Source of the DNA: an uncultured Collinsella sp.
Lineage (GTDB): Bacteria; Actinomycetota; Coriobacteriia; Coriobacteriales; Coriobacteriaceae
Direction: 5' to 3'
NCBI GenBank assembly: GCA_900549715.1
Contig: URPK01000007.1
Location: forward strand, 32,483 to 96,482
Length of the DNA: 64,000 bases
Position numbers and translations under genes: made by a program
The notes under the pieces: generated by a model
Databases searched by the model: none
What the model was told of the DNA's origin: nothing
The model's input: only the letters and a program-made list of their open reading frames with translations
Part shown: in pieces, positions 31,667 to 40,129 of the stretch
Layout of the letters: every line of letters begins with the position of its first letter
Numbering within the stretch: position 1 is the stretch's first letter

Positions 31667-32401
31667 CTATCGGAGGCTGGTGGCGATGAGGGGGCGGTTG
31701 ATGGCTGCCTCGAAGCGATCTGCCATCGTTGGGTCAGCAAGCGTGTCGACTTGGTTGAGCATGATGCGGGCATTGTTGAGGTTCAGCATCCGCAGCTCGG
31801 CATTGAGCACCTGGGCGACGCGCTCTGGGGTGGCAGCGTCGGTGGGCTCGCAGCCGCAACGCTCGCAAAAGAGCTCGGGGCGGTGGACGGCTTCGTTGAT
31901 GGGCTTGCCGAGCCCCGAGGCGCCGATGAGCCAGATGACGTTGACCGTCCCGGCGGGAACGACCGGCTCCCACGGGGCGTGCGCCTTGAGCGGGAGCCGC
32001 TTGCTGCCGTCCGCCTCGGCCAGGACGTAGTCAAAGCGCTGCGCCAGCTCGTTGGGCGGCTCGGCGGGGGCGGAGAGCTTGCCTGTCTCCGGGTCCAAAA
32101 TACCCGCCTGGCAGATGCTTCCGCGGCTCATGCCAGCGCATGCCTCGCAGGTGCAGCCGGGAACATGCGGGGCACCCGGTTTCCAGGGTGCGGCGTCCAG
32201 GCGACGATTCGACCCGTCCCACGGGACGCCGGCGACGGGAAACATGTGCGTGGTGGTGCAGAGGAGCACGCGGCCGCCCGCGCGCATAAGCTCAAGGCCG
32301 AGCGTCTTCAGCAACGTCGACTTGCCGCCGCTGCCGATAATCGCGGTAATGCCCGGCTCGATCCTGAGCGCCGAGACAAGATTGCCGCTAACCGTTTCCA
32401 T
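31667..32401 (-). CDS. yqeC: Selenium-dependent hydroxylase accessory protein YqeC
   Basis: A 244-residue protein with a P-loop IIGSGGKSTLLKTL near the N-terminus, TTTHMF at about residue 50 and ADGSKRLPLKAHAPWEPVVP, a typical YqeC stretch. Two Cys pairs (CTCEAC and CERCGC) may bind metal or selenium. YqeC co-occurs with YqeB and Se-dependent Mo hydroxylases, and its exact role is not settled. It is the only minus-strand gene of this block, divergent from yqeB across a 102-bp region with TATAAT-type sequence. Confidence 0.88.
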   Translation of the reverse strand: METVSGNLVSALRIEPGITAIIGSGGKSTLLKTLGLELMRAGGRVLLCTTTHMFPVAGVPWDGSNRRLDAAPWKPGAPHVPGCTCEACAGMSRGSICQAGILDPETGKLSAPAEPPNELAQRFDYVLAEADGSKRLPLKAHAPWEPVVPAGTVNVIWLIGASGLGKPINEAVHRPELFCERCGCEPTDAATPERVAQVLNAELRMLNLNNARIMLNQVDTLADPTMADRFEAAINRPLIATSLR

Positions 32402-32410
32402 CTGTTCACC

Positions 32411-32465
32411 GCCGTATAATACTGTGATAATAAATAATCATCAGAGTAGCGGTCGAACCGCTTTT
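32411..32465. promoter_or_regulatory. Divergent promoter region of yqeC and yqeB
   Basis: TATAAT at 32415-32420 reads plus-strand, and TATTAT reads minus-strand in the same AT-rich patch (32411-32440). Neither has a strong -35. A short hairpin AGCGGT/ACCGCT with TTT at 32448-32465 lies in the yqeB leader and could attenuate it weakly. Confidence 0.4.
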
Positions 32466-32503
32466 GCTCTGCTCAAACCGTAGCACAGGGAGGTGTCCCG
32501 GGA

Positions 32504-33298
32504 ATGCTCGTTTATGTTCGCGGCGCCGGCGATATCGCCACGGGTGTCGCTGCCCGTTTGGTGCGCGCCGGCGTGTCGGTCGTTATGGCAGATATCGCGG
32601 TTCCCACGTGCATCCGTCGCACAATCTGTTTTTGCGAGGCAATTCGCTTGGGCGAGGTCGAGGTCGAGGGCATTCGCGCCCGCTTGGCGCAGACGTCGGC
32701 CGAGGCGCTTGAGATTACCGAGGCGGGGGATGTCGCCGTGGTGGTGGACCCCCAGGCCAAGATGCTCGACGAACTGAAGCCCGCGGCTGTGGTCGACGCG
32801 ATTCTGGCCAAGCGCAACCTGGGTACCACGCGCGACATGGCGCCTGCCGTTATTGCCGTGGGACCGGGCTTTACCGCGCCGGTTGACTGCGACGCCGTGG
32901 TCGAGACCATGCGCGGGCATTTTTTGGGCCGTGTCATTACCCAAGGTTCGCCCCAGCCCAACACGGGCGTGCCGGGCATTATCGCCGGCTATGGCAAAGA
33001 GCGCGTTATCCACAGCCCCGCCGCCGGCGTGTTCCGGTCCGACCGTGCAATCGGCGACATCGTGAGCGTCGGAGATGTGATTGGCTACGCGGGCGATACG
33101 CCCATGTGCACGCAGATCGATGGCTGTCTGCGCGGGCTTTTGGCGAACGGCGTGCAGGTGACTGAGGGCTTTAAATGCGCCGATGTCGATCCGCGCGGCG
33201 ATGCCAGCTATATCAACTACATTTCGGACAAGGCGACGTCGGTCGGCGGCGGCGTGCTCGAGGCACTCGCTATGCTCACCGATATCTTTAGAGGATAG
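32504..33298 (+). CDS. yqeB: Selenium-dependent molybdenum cofactor protein YqeB
   Basis: A 264-residue protein starting VYVRGAGDIATGVAARLVRA, a Rossmann-like motif typical of the YqeB (EF2563) family. It contains VGPGFTAPVDCDAV with Cys, PQPNTGVPG and a C-terminal biotinyl-lipoyl-like VGDVIGYAGDTP. The family is found only with selenium-dependent Mo hydroxylases and is thought to handle selenium or the cofactor. GGGAGG precedes the ATG. xdhC follows after 9 nt. Confidence 0.9.
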   Translation: MLVYVRGAGDIATGVAARLVRAGVSVVMADIAVPTCIRRTICFCEAIRLGEVEVEGIRARLAQTSAEALEITEAGDVAVVVDPQAKMLDELKPAAVVDAILAKRNLGTTRDMAPAVIAVGPGFTAPVDCDAVVETMRGHFLGRVITQGSPQPNTGVPGIIAGYGKERVIHSPAAGVFRSDRAIGDIVSVGDVIGYAGDTPMCTQIDGCLRGLLANGVQVTEGFKCADVDPRGDASYINYISDKATSVGGGVLEALAMLTDIFRG

Positions 33299-33307
33299 AA
33301 GGCGGCA

Positions 33308-34351
33308 ATGGAAAAGCTCGATGTTGTGAATGCGGCGCTTGTCGCCCTGCGTGCTGGCGAGACGTGCGAGCTCGTGGTCGTGGCCGGCACGGTAGGGTCG
33401 TCACCGCGCGGCGTGGGCGCCTGGATGGCCGTCTTTGCCGATGGCAGCCAAGCGGGCACTATCGGCGGCGGCAAGATTGAGCTCTTTGCGCTGGACGAGG
33501 CACGCGAGCTGCTGGCCGGGGGTAAATCGCGTCTGGTCCGCTACACCATGGGCGGAGAGAACTCCGATACCGGCATGATCTGCGGCGGAGCCATCTGCCT
33601 GTGCTACCTGCATCTGGATGCGACCCAGGCACCGTTGCTCCAGTCGGTTGCCGACGTCTTGGCGTATCGACGCATCGGCGACTTCACCATCGATTTTGAG
33701 CCGTTTATCGCAAACGCGCTCGAAGGCGATGTTGCCGAATACCATGGCGAGGAATCGCGCCGCACCATTGCGGGCTGCCCCGGGCTTTCGCTGGTGGAGG
33801 AGGGGAGTAAGGTCACCTATACCAACGCTGCCTCCGAGATTCCCCCGGCGCACATCGAGACGCTCTGCCCCGAAGGTCTGACCTACATCTTTGGCTGCGG
33901 GCACGTGGGCGCCGCGACGGCACGCGTGCTCACGGCGGCGGGCTTTGCCGTCGTGGCGTGCGATGACCGCCCCGGCACGCTGACGCCCGAATGGGTGCCC
34001 GGTGTCTACGATCGTCGTCTGGTCGACTACAAGAACCTTGCTGAGCGGTGCCCCATCGGCCCGCGCGACTTGGTGGTCGTGGCAACAGCAGGCCACAAGT
34101 CCGATATCGATGTGGTGATTCAGGCCATGCGCGCCAAGCCTGCCTATCTGGGTTGCTTGGGTTCGCGCCGCAAGACGGCCTTTGTGCGGGCCCGCTTGGA
34201 GCAGGAGGGCTTTGCGCAGGACCAGATCGACGAGCTGCACCTGCCGATCGGTGTCGCCATCGAAGCCGAGGACCCCGAGGAGATCGCCATCTCCATAGCC
34301 GCCGAAATGATCCACCTGCGCCGCACCAAGCTCGTCCCCCGCAAGCGCTAA
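33308..34351 (+). CDS. xdhC: XdhC/CoxI family Mo hydroxylase maturation factor
   Basis: A 347-residue protein with an N-terminal XdhC/CoxI domain (VVVAGTVGSSPRGVGAWMAV, GTIGGGKIELFAL, GMICGGAICLCYL with conserved Cys). The C-terminal Rossmann domain reads YIFGCGHVGAATARVL and CLGSRRKTAF. XdhC binds molybdenum cofactor, helps sulfurate (here perhaps selenate) it and delivers it to the apoenzyme. It is the last gene of the catabolic block; a palindrome follows. Its client should be the Mo hydroxylase at 15.1 kb. Confidence 0.9.
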   Translation: MEKLDVVNAALVALRAGETCELVVVAGTVGSSPRGVGAWMAVFADGSQAGTIGGGKIELFALDEARELLAGGKSRLVRYTMGGENSDTGMICGGAICLCYLHLDATQAPLLQSVADVLAYRRIGDFTIDFEPFIANALEGDVAEYHGEESRRTIAGCPGLSLVEEGSKVTYTNAASEIPPAHIETLCPEGLTYIFGCGHVGAATARVLTAAGFAVVACDDRPGTLTPEWVPGVYDRRLVDYKNLAERCPIGPRDLVVVATAGHKSDIDVVIQAMRAKPAYLGCLGSRRKTAFVRARLEQEGFAQDQIDELHLPIGVAIEAEDPEEIAISIAAEMIHLRRTKLVPRKR

Positions 34352-34368
34352 TCGCATCCCCACCAATA

Positions 34369-34435
34369 AGTTGCGGTGAAATACGGATTGTTTAAGCCGG
34401 TTAAGCCGTCAAACAGTCCCTATTTCACCGCAACT
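34369..34435. repeat. Second copy of the 25-bp-arm palindrome
   Basis: Arms 34369-34393 and 34411-34435 pair with two mismatches around a 17-nt loop. They match the inner 25 bp of the palindrome at 31576. The copies sit at the ends of hyuA and xdhC, 2.7 kb apart. Confidence 0.9.
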
Positions 34436-34506
34436 GCCATTTTGATCCCCTAGGGATCAATATGTGCGGGGGAGTTGTGGAGTTGTGCAGGCAGACGAGG
34501 TTTTTC

Positions 34507-34535
34507 TGGAAATACGCTCCCGATGCGCGTATAGT
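34507..34535 (+). promoter_or_regulatory. Promoter of the rplE ribosomal operon
   Basis: A -10 TATAGT at 34530-34535 is preceded at 17 nt by TGGAAA (34507-34512, 4 of 6 to consensus). It gives a leader of about 130 nt before rplE. The presence of a promoter here supports a genuine operon start at rplE. No known ribosomal protein leader motif is evident. Confidence 0.5.
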
Positions 34536-34672
34536 ACCGATTGTTTTGTCGGCTCCTGCTGCGTCGAGTCCAAACCGCGAAATGCCATGAGCGGCGCGGA
34601 TGCAGCCAGGAGGCACGAGGACAACCCATCGTGGCCACGCCCCGTGCTTAAAACCCCAAGAAGGAGTGAACA

Positions 34673-35230
34673 ATGGCAGAAGAGAAGTATGTGCCGCGTC
34701 TGAAGACCAAGTACAACAACGAGGTCAAGCAGCAGCTTCAGGACAAGTTCCAGTACGAGAACGTCATGATGATCCCCAAGTTTGAGAAGATCGTCGTGAA
34801 CATGGGTGTCGGCGAGGCCGCTACCGATTCCAAGGCCATCGACGGTGCCGTGCGCGACCTGCGCGCCATCACCGGCCAGCAGCCGATGATCACCCGTGCC
34901 CGCAAGTCCATCGCTACCTTTCGCCTGCGCGCTGGTATGCCGATCGGCTGCAAGGTTACCCTGCGTGGCGACCGTATGTGGGAGTTCTTCGATCGTCTGA
35001 CCTCCGTCGCGATCCCCCGTATCCGCGACTTCCGCGGCATCTCCGCCAAGAGCTTCGACGGCCGTGGTAACTTCTCCATGGGCGTTACCGAGCAGCTCAT
35101 CTTCCCCGAGATCGACTTCGACTCCGTCGATCACCAGCGTGGCATGGACATCACTTTCGTGACCACCGCCAACACCGATGAGGAGGCCAAGGCCCTTCTG
35201 GACGCCTTCGGTTTCCCGTTCAAGAAATAG
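34673..35230 (+). CDS. rplE: 50S ribosomal protein L5
   Basis: A 185-residue L5 with the hallmark KIVVNMGVGEAATDSKAIDG, RARKSIATFRLRAGMPIGCK and the closing TTANTDEEAKALLDAFGFPF. It binds 5S rRNA in the central protuberance of the large subunit. AAGGAG precedes the ATG. It is the first gene of the block here; rplX and rplN, its usual upstream partners, are replaced by purine accessory genes. Confidence 0.97.
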   Translation: MAEEKYVPRLKTKYNNEVKQQLQDKFQYENVMMIPKFEKIVVNMGVGEAATDSKAIDGAVRDLRAITGQQPMITRARKSIATFRLRAGMPIGCKVTLRGDRMWEFFDRLTSVAIPRIRDFRGISAKSFDGRGNFSMGVTEQLIFPEIDFDSVDHQRGMDITFVTTANTDEEAKALLDAFGFPFKK

Positions 35231-35309
35231 GTTCACCTGCCCTATAAGCGCCGTTCCCACAAGGGGGCGGCGCTTGGGGCGAACAATACTCTATGTGAGG
35301 AGGATATAA

Positions 35310-35495
35310 GTGGCTAAGACATCGATGATCGTCAAGTGCAATCGCAAGCAGAAGTTCTCTACTCGTGAGTACACGCGCTGCCAGCGCTGCGGCCGTCCGC
35401 ACTCTGTGTACCGCAAGTTCGGCCTGTGCCGTGTCTGCTTCCGCGAGCTTGCACTCAAGGGCGAGCTTCCCGGCGTTAAGAAGGCCAGCTGGTAA
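35310..35495 (+). CDS. rpsZ: 30S ribosomal protein S14, zinc-ribbon type
   Basis: A 61-residue type Z S14 with the zinc ligands CQRCGRPHSVYRKFGLCRVC. It starts at GTG 35310 behind GGAGG. S14 assembles into the head of the small subunit. The zinc form is normal for Gram-positive lineages, and its single copy here fits Actinobacteria. A 119-bp spacer with no strong structure separates it from rpsH. Confidence 0.96.
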   Translation: MAKTSMIVKCNRKQKFSTREYTRCQRCGRPHSVYRKFGLCRVCFRELALKGELPGVKKASW

Positions 35496-35614
35496 GTCAC
35501 TACCAGCGTTTCAAGCATCAGTTTGGAACAGGGAAAACGCGCTAAAAAGGCTTTGCCGTTAAGGGCGGCGAAGAACCAAGAGCACGTGTTCATCAAGAAC
35601 GAAGGAGAATCTGT

Positions 35615-36013
35615 ATGAACCTTACAGACCCGATCGCAGATATGCTTACGCGCATCCGTAACGCTAACTCTGTGAACAAGGCCACGGTCTCCATGCCGAG
35701 CAGCAAGAAGCTCGTCGAGATCGCTCGTGTTCTGCACGAGGAGGGCTACATCGAGGGCTACGATGTCGAGGACACCGTTCCCCAGAAGACTCTGCACATC
35801 ACGCTTAAGTATGGTCCCAAGAAGGCTAAGGTCATCAACGGCATCCGCCGCATTTCCAAGCCGGGCCTGCGTAAGTACACCGGCGTTGCCGACATGCCCC
35901 GCGTCCGCGGCGGCCTTGGTACCGCCATTATTTCCACCAGCCATGGCGTCATGACCGACCGCGATGCTCGCAAGCACAACGTCGGCGGCGAGATCATCGC
36001 TTACGTCTGGTAA
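35615..36013 (+). CDS. rpsH: 30S ribosomal protein S8
   Basis: A 132-residue S8 starting MNLTDPIADMLTRIRNAN and ending GVMTDRDARKHNVGGEIIAYVW, the full family span. It binds the central domain of 16S rRNA and is often the translational repressor of this operon. GAAGGAG precedes the ATG. Confidence 0.97.
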   Translation: MNLTDPIADMLTRIRNANSVNKATVSMPSSKKLVEIARVLHEEGYIEGYDVEDTVPQKTLHITLKYGPKKAKVINGIRRISKPGLRKYTGVADMPRVRGGLGTAIISTSHGVMTDRDARKHNVGGEIIAYVW

Positions 36014-36046
36014 TTCGCTCGGTAGGTAGAAGGAAAGGAGATCACC

Positions 36047-36583
36047 GTGTCTCGTATCGGTAATAAGCCTGTCCAGATTCCCGCCGGAGTCGAAGTGGCA
36101 GTCAACGGCAACAACGTTGTCGTCAAGGGCCCCAAGGGCCAGCTCGAGCTCGATGTCTTTGAGAAGCTCGCTATCAACGTCGAGGACAACGTCCTCACCG
36201 TTTCCCGTCCCGACGACGAGCGTGAGACCCGTGCCCGCCACGGCCTCACCCGCGCCCTCATCCACAACATGGTTGTCGGCGTTTCCGAGGGCTTCGAGAA
36301 GAAGCTCGAGCTCGCCGGCGTCGGTTACCGCGTGCAGCAGAAGGGCAAGAACCTCGAGTTCTCCCTGGGCTTCTCGCACCCCGTGATCGTCGAGGCTCCC
36401 GAGGGCATCACCTTCGAGGTTCCCGACAACACCCACGTGAACGTCAAGGGTATCAACAAGCAGCAGGTCGGTCAGATCGCCGCTGAGATCCGCGGCCATC
36501 GTCCTCCCGAGCCTTACAAGGGCAAGGGTATCCACTACGTTGGCGAGCACATCCGCCGCAAGCTGGGTAAGGCCGCCAAGTAG
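36047..36583 (+). CDS. rplF: 50S ribosomal protein L6
   Basis: A 178-residue L6 with MSRIGNKPVQIPAGVEV at the start and the C-terminal signature QVGQIAAEIRGHRPPEPYKG. The start is GTG behind AAAGGAG. L6 binds 23S rRNA near the sarcin-ricin loop. After the stop a hairpin CCAGCACC/GGTGCTGG (36609-36630) occupies the spacer before rplR. Confidence 0.97.
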   Translation: MSRIGNKPVQIPAGVEVAVNGNNVVVKGPKGQLELDVFEKLAINVEDNVLTVSRPDDERETRARHGLTRALIHNMVVGVSEGFEKKLELAGVGYRVQQKGKNLEFSLGFSHPVIVEAPEGITFEVPDNTHVNVKGINKQQVGQIAAEIRGHRPPEPYKGKGIHYVGEHIRRKLGKAAK

Positions 36584-36608
36584 TCGTAACCGACTCACTC
36601 GCATAAGA

Positions 36609-36630
36609 CCAGCACCCCGTCAGGTGCTGG
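36609..36630 (+). other. Hairpin in the rplF-rplR spacer
   Basis: CCAGCACC pairs with GGTGCTGG around CCGTCA, with no immediate T-run. It may be a processing site or weak attenuator inside the operon. Confidence 0.5.
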
Positions 36631-36658
36631 CAAGATCAACCTTTTTAGGAGTTTACGT

Positions 36659-37027
36659 ATGAACAAGCATAAGGCGAAGCTGGAAGGCCTCAAGCGTCGT
36701 CAGCGTCGTGTTCGCGGCAAGGTCTCGGGTACCTCCGAGCGTCCGCGTCTTCGCGTGACCCGTACTAACGCCAACATCTATGCCCAGATCATCGACGACA
36801 GCAAGGGCTCTAGCCTGACGCTCGTCTCTGCCTCGACCCTCGAGGCCGAGTTCAAGGGCACCCACACCTCGAACAAGGAGGCTGCGGAGAAGGTCGGTCA
36901 GCTCGTTGGCAAGCGCGCCATCGAGGCCGGCATCACCAAGGTCGCCTTCGATCGCGGTGGCCGTATCTACCATGGCCGCGTCAAGGCCCTCGCCGACGGT
37001 GCTCGTGCCGCCGGTCTCGAGTTCTAG
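36659..37027 (+). CDS. rplR: 50S ribosomal protein L18
   Basis: A 122-residue L18 with RLRVTRTNANIYAQIIDD and the closing FDRGGRIYHGRVKALADGAR. It binds 5S rRNA with L5. TTAGGAG precedes the ATG, and rpsE begins 14 nt after the stop. Confidence 0.97.
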   Translation: MNKHKAKLEGLKRRQRRVRGKVSGTSERPRLRVTRTNANIYAQIIDDSKGSSLTLVSASTLEAEFKGTHTSNKEAAEKVGQLVGKRAIEAGITKVAFDRGGRIYHGRVKALADGARAAGLEF

Positions 37028-37041
37028 GAGGTATGTAGCAC

Positions 37042-37566
37042 ATGGCTCGTAATCAGAAGCAGCAGCGCGAGGCCTCCGAGTTCGAGGAGCGCGTCGTTTA
37101 CATCAACCGCGTGTCGAAGACCGTCAAGGGTGGTCGTCGCATGAGCCTCGTCGCTCTCGTCGTCGTTGGCGACGGCAAGGGCAACGTCGGCGTTGGCATG
37201 GGCAAGTCCGCTGAGGTGCCCCTGGCCATCTCCAAGGCGTCTCTCGATGCCAAGAAGAACATGTTCCACGTGCCGGTGACCGAGCAGGGCACCATCCCGC
37301 ACGAGGTTCTCGGCCACTTTGGTGCCGGCCGCATCATCATCAAGCCCGCTGTCGAGGGTACCGGCGTTATCGCCGGCGGCGCTGTGCGTCCCCTCTTCGA
37401 GCTTGCTGGCATCAAGAACGTCCTGTCCAAGTCCCTCGGTACCGACAACGGCCTCAACATCATCAAGGCTGCCGTCGAGGGCCTCAAGGAGCTCTCCAGC
37501 CCTGAGGACGTCGCGGCTCGCCGTGGCCTGACGGTCTCCGAGATGTTCGTCGGTAAGGAGAACTAA
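37042..37566 (+). CDS. rpsE: 30S ribosomal protein S5
   Basis: A 174-residue S5. The double-stranded RNA-binding start is FEERVVYINRVSKTVKGGRR, followed by FSALVVVGDG-like MSLVALVVVGDGKGNVGVG and GTGVIAGGAVRPLFELAGI. S5 secures decoding accuracy in the small subunit. It is translated from ATG behind AGGAGGT, 2 nt before rpmD. Confidence 0.97.
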   Translation: MARNQKQQREASEFEERVVYINRVSKTVKGGRRMSLVALVVVGDGKGNVGVGMGKSAEVPLAISKASLDAKKNMFHVPVTEQGTIPHEVLGHFGAGRIIIKPAVEGTGVIAGGAVRPLFELAGIKNVLSKSLGTDNGLNIIKAAVEGLKELSSPEDVAARRGLTVSEMFVGKEN

Positions 37567-37568
37567 GC

Positions 37569-37751
37569 ATGGCTGACACCATCAAGATCAAGCAGGTCCG
37601 CAGCACCAACGGTTGCAAGCAGGACCAGGTCCGTACTGTCCGTGCCCTCGGTCTCCACAGGATCCGCGAGGTTCGCGAGATTGCTGACAACGAGTCCGTC
37701 CGCGGCATGATCTTCAAGGTCAAGCACCTTGTCGAGATTGTAGAGGAGTAG
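37569..37751 (+). CDS. rpmD: 50S ribosomal protein L30
   Basis: A 60-residue L30 (IKIKQVRSTNGCKQDQVRTV, then LGLHRIREVREIADNESVRG), full family length. It starts 2 nt after rpsE and is followed 3 nt later by rplO, so all three are translationally coupled. Confidence 0.96.
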   Translation: MADTIKIKQVRSTNGCKQDQVRTVRALGLHRIREVREIADNESVRGMIFKVKHLVEIVEE

Positions 37752-37754
37752 CAA

Positions 37755-38204
37755 ATGCAGCTTCACGATCTTACTCCCGCGCCCGGTTCCACCAAGAACC
37801 GCAAGCGCGTCGGCCGTGGCAATTCTTCGGGTCACGGCACCACTTCTGGCCGCGGCCAGAAGGGCCAGGGTTCCCGCTCTGGCGGCACCAAGGGTGCCGG
37901 CTTCGAGGGTGGCCAGACTCCGCTGGCTATGCGCCTGCCCAAGCTTCCGGGCTTCCGCAACCCCCGTCGTATCGAGTACACCGCTGTTAACGTTGAGCGT
38001 CTCGAGCGTAAGTTCGAGGATGGCGCTGTGATCGACGGTGCCGCTCTTAAGGCCGCTCGCATCACCAAGAGCGAGTTCGAGCCCGTCAAGGTGCTCGGCA
38101 ATGGTGAGCTCACCAAGAAGTTCACGGTCAAGGTCGACAAGGTAAGCGCTTCTGCGCAGGCCAAGATCGAGGCCGCCGGCGGAAAGGTCGAGCTGCCGTG
38201 CTAA
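37755..38204 (+). CDS. rplO: 50S ribosomal protein L15
   Basis: A 149-residue L15 starting MQLHDLTPAPGSTKNRKRVG with the glycine-rich SSGHGTTSGRGQKGQGSRSG and the C-terminal KVDKVSASAQAKIEAAGGKV. Its end overlaps secY by 7 bp, the classical arrangement. Confidence 0.97.
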   Translation: MQLHDLTPAPGSTKNRKRVGRGNSSGHGTTSGRGQKGQGSRSGGTKGAGFEGGQTPLAMRLPKLPGFRNPRRIEYTAVNVERLERKFEDGAVIDGAALKAARITKSEFEPVKVLGNGELTKKFTVKVDKVSASAQAKIEAAGGKVELPC

Positions 38205-39484
38205 ATGGTCTTAAGAATGCTTTCCGCATCAAAGAATTGCGCGAAAAGATTCTTTTTACCATAGCTATGCTCGTCGTGTACCGCATTGGTGCGCACGTTC
38301 CTGTGCCCGGCATTCCCTTCCAGGGGATGCTGGGCCTTTTCTCGACCGATAACAATTCGGTCGCCGCAGGTGCTATGGCCCTCCTGAATCTTTTCTCTGG
38401 CGGCGCGTTGAGCTATGTGTCGGTGTTTTCGCTGGGCATCATGCCTTACATCACCAGCTCAATCATCCTCCAGATGCTCCAGGCCGTTGTGCCTTCCCTG
38501 CATGAGCTTGCCCGCGAGGGCGAGGTCGGTCAGACCAAGATTACGCAGTATTCGCGTTACCTCACCCTGGCTCTGGCAATCCTCAACTCCGTGGGTTACC
38601 TCTTCCTCTTTAAGAGCTTCGGCATCAGCTTTAATGGCGCCGGCGCTCCCGAGATCATCTTCGACCTCATGATCGTCGGCACGCTCACTGCGGGCGCTAT
38701 GCTGATCATGTGGATTGGTGAGCTCATCACCCAGCGCGGTATCGGCAATGGCATGTCCCTGATCATCTTTGCGAACATCATGGCCGGCCTGCCGCAGGCG
38801 ATCTTCTCCAGCACCGAGGGTAATGCCGGTGGCATCATCACCATGGTGATCATCTGCGCCATCATCCTGCTGGTTATCCCGCTGATTGTTTTTCTTGAGC
38901 GCGGCCAGCGCCGCATCCCGGTCTCCTACGCTAAGCGCGTCGTGGGCCGTCGCATGATGGGTGGCCAGACCACCTACCTGCCCATCAAGGTCAATACCGC
39001 GGGTGTCGTGCCGATCATCTTCGCTTCGGCGCTGCTGTACTTCCCGGCTCAGATTGCCGTGTTCTTCCCCGGCATCGGCTGGATTCAGGCAGTTGCCTCT
39101 GCGCTTTCGACCGGTTGGCTCAACTGGGTGCTTAATGTTGTCCTCATCGTGTTCTTCGCGTACTTCTACACCTCCATGGTGTTCAACCCCGATGACACGG
39201 CCGACAACCTTAAGAAGCAGGGCGGCTTTATTCCGGGCGTCCGTCCGGGTAGGGCTACCGCGGCCTACATCAAGAACGCGCTCAACAAGATCACGCTTCC
39301 CAGCGCTGTCTTTTTGGCGCTCATCGCCATCGTGCCTTCGATCATCTTCTCCTTCACGGGTAACCATCTGATCCAGGCATTTGGCGGCACGTCCATCCTC
39401 ATCATGGTCGGCGTCGTGCTCGACACGGTCGATAAGCTCGAAGGCCAGATCAAGATGTATGATTACGATGGATTCTTTAAATAG
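38198..39484 (+). CDS. secY: Protein translocase subunit SecY
   Basis: A 428-residue channel protein with ten predicted membrane helices. It begins MLNGLKNAFRIKELREKILF, with YRIGAHVPVPGI, the plug region after it, and the cytosolic loop QRRIPVSYAKRVVGRRMMGG that contacts SecA and ribosomes. The start is GTG inside rplO behind GGAAAGG. It forms the Sec export pore with SecE and SecG. Confidence 0.97.
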   Translation: MLNGLKNAFRIKELREKILFTIAMLVVYRIGAHVPVPGIPFQGMLGLFSTDNNSVAAGAMALLNLFSGGALSYVSVFSLGIMPYITSSIILQMLQAVVPSLHELAREGEVGQTKITQYSRYLTLALAILNSVGYLFLFKSFGISFNGAGAPEIIFDLMIVGTLTAGAMLIMWIGELITQRGIGNGMSLIIFANIMAGLPQAIFSSTEGNAGGIITMVIICAIILLVIPLIVFLERGQRRIPVSYAKRVVGRRMMGGQTTYLPIKVNTAGVVPIIFASALLYFPAQIAVFFPGIGWIQAVASALSTGWLNWVLNVVLIVFFAYFYTSMVFNPDDTADNLKKQGGFIPGVRPGRATAAYIKNALNKITLPSAVFLALIAIVPSIIFSFTGNHLIQAFGGTSILIMVGVVLDTVDKLEGQIKMYDYDGFFK

Positions 39485-39502
39485 GCTAGAGGAGGATTGC
39501 TC

Positions 39503-40129
39503 ATGAACCTCGTATTGCTCGGAGCTCCGGGTGCCGGTAAGGGCACCGTCGCACAGGAGCTCGTCGCCGAGTTTGGCGTCGCTCACATTTCCACGGGCGA
39601 CCTGCTGCGTGCTGCCGTCAAGGGTGGCACCGAGCTTGGTATTCAGGCTAAGAAGTACATGGACGCTGGCGAGCTCGTTCCCGACCAGCTCGTGATCGAC
39701 CTTGTCAAGGAGCGCCTTGCTGCCGATGACGCCCAGCAGGGCTTCATCCTCGACGGCTTCCCGCGCAACACCGCCCAGGCTGTGACGCTCGATTCCGAGC
39801 TCTCCGCCATGGGTCGCGAGATCGACTGCGCCCTTCTGGTCGACGTGGCCCCCGAGGTCATCATCGATCGTCTGTCTTCGCGTCGCACCTGCCGCGCCTG
39901 CGGTTACACCGGCACCGCTGCCGATGCTACCTGCCCCAAGTGCGCCGGCGAGATGTATCAGCGCGACGACGACAAGCCCGAGACCATCAAGAACCGTCTC
40001 GACGTCTACGAGAAGTCCACGAGCCCGCTCGTCGACTACTATCGTGGCCAGGGTCTGCTCAAGTCGGTCAACGGTGACCAGGCTCGCGAGACCGTGTACG
40101 GGGATGTCAAAGAGGCTCTTGGTCTATGA
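39503..40129 (+). CDS. adk: Adenylate kinase
   Basis: A 208-residue kinase that interconverts ATP + AMP and 2 ADP. The P-loop is GAPGAGKGT; DGFPRN and the LID region are present. The LID carries four cysteines (CRACGYTGTAADATCPKC), so it binds zinc. The ATG at 39503 has GAGGAGG 7 nt upstream; a TTG two codons earlier is less likely. The stop overlaps the map start as ATGA. Confidence 0.97.
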   Translation: MNLVLLGAPGAGKGTVAQELVAEFGVAHISTGDLLRAAVKGGTELGIQAKKYMDAGELVPDQLVIDLVKERLAADDAQQGFILDGFPRNTAQAVTLDSELSAMGREIDCALLVDVAPEVIIDRLSSRRTCRACGYTGTAADATCPKCAGEMYQRDDDKPETIKNRLDVYEKSTSPLVDYYRGQGLLKSVNGDQARETVYGDVKEALGL

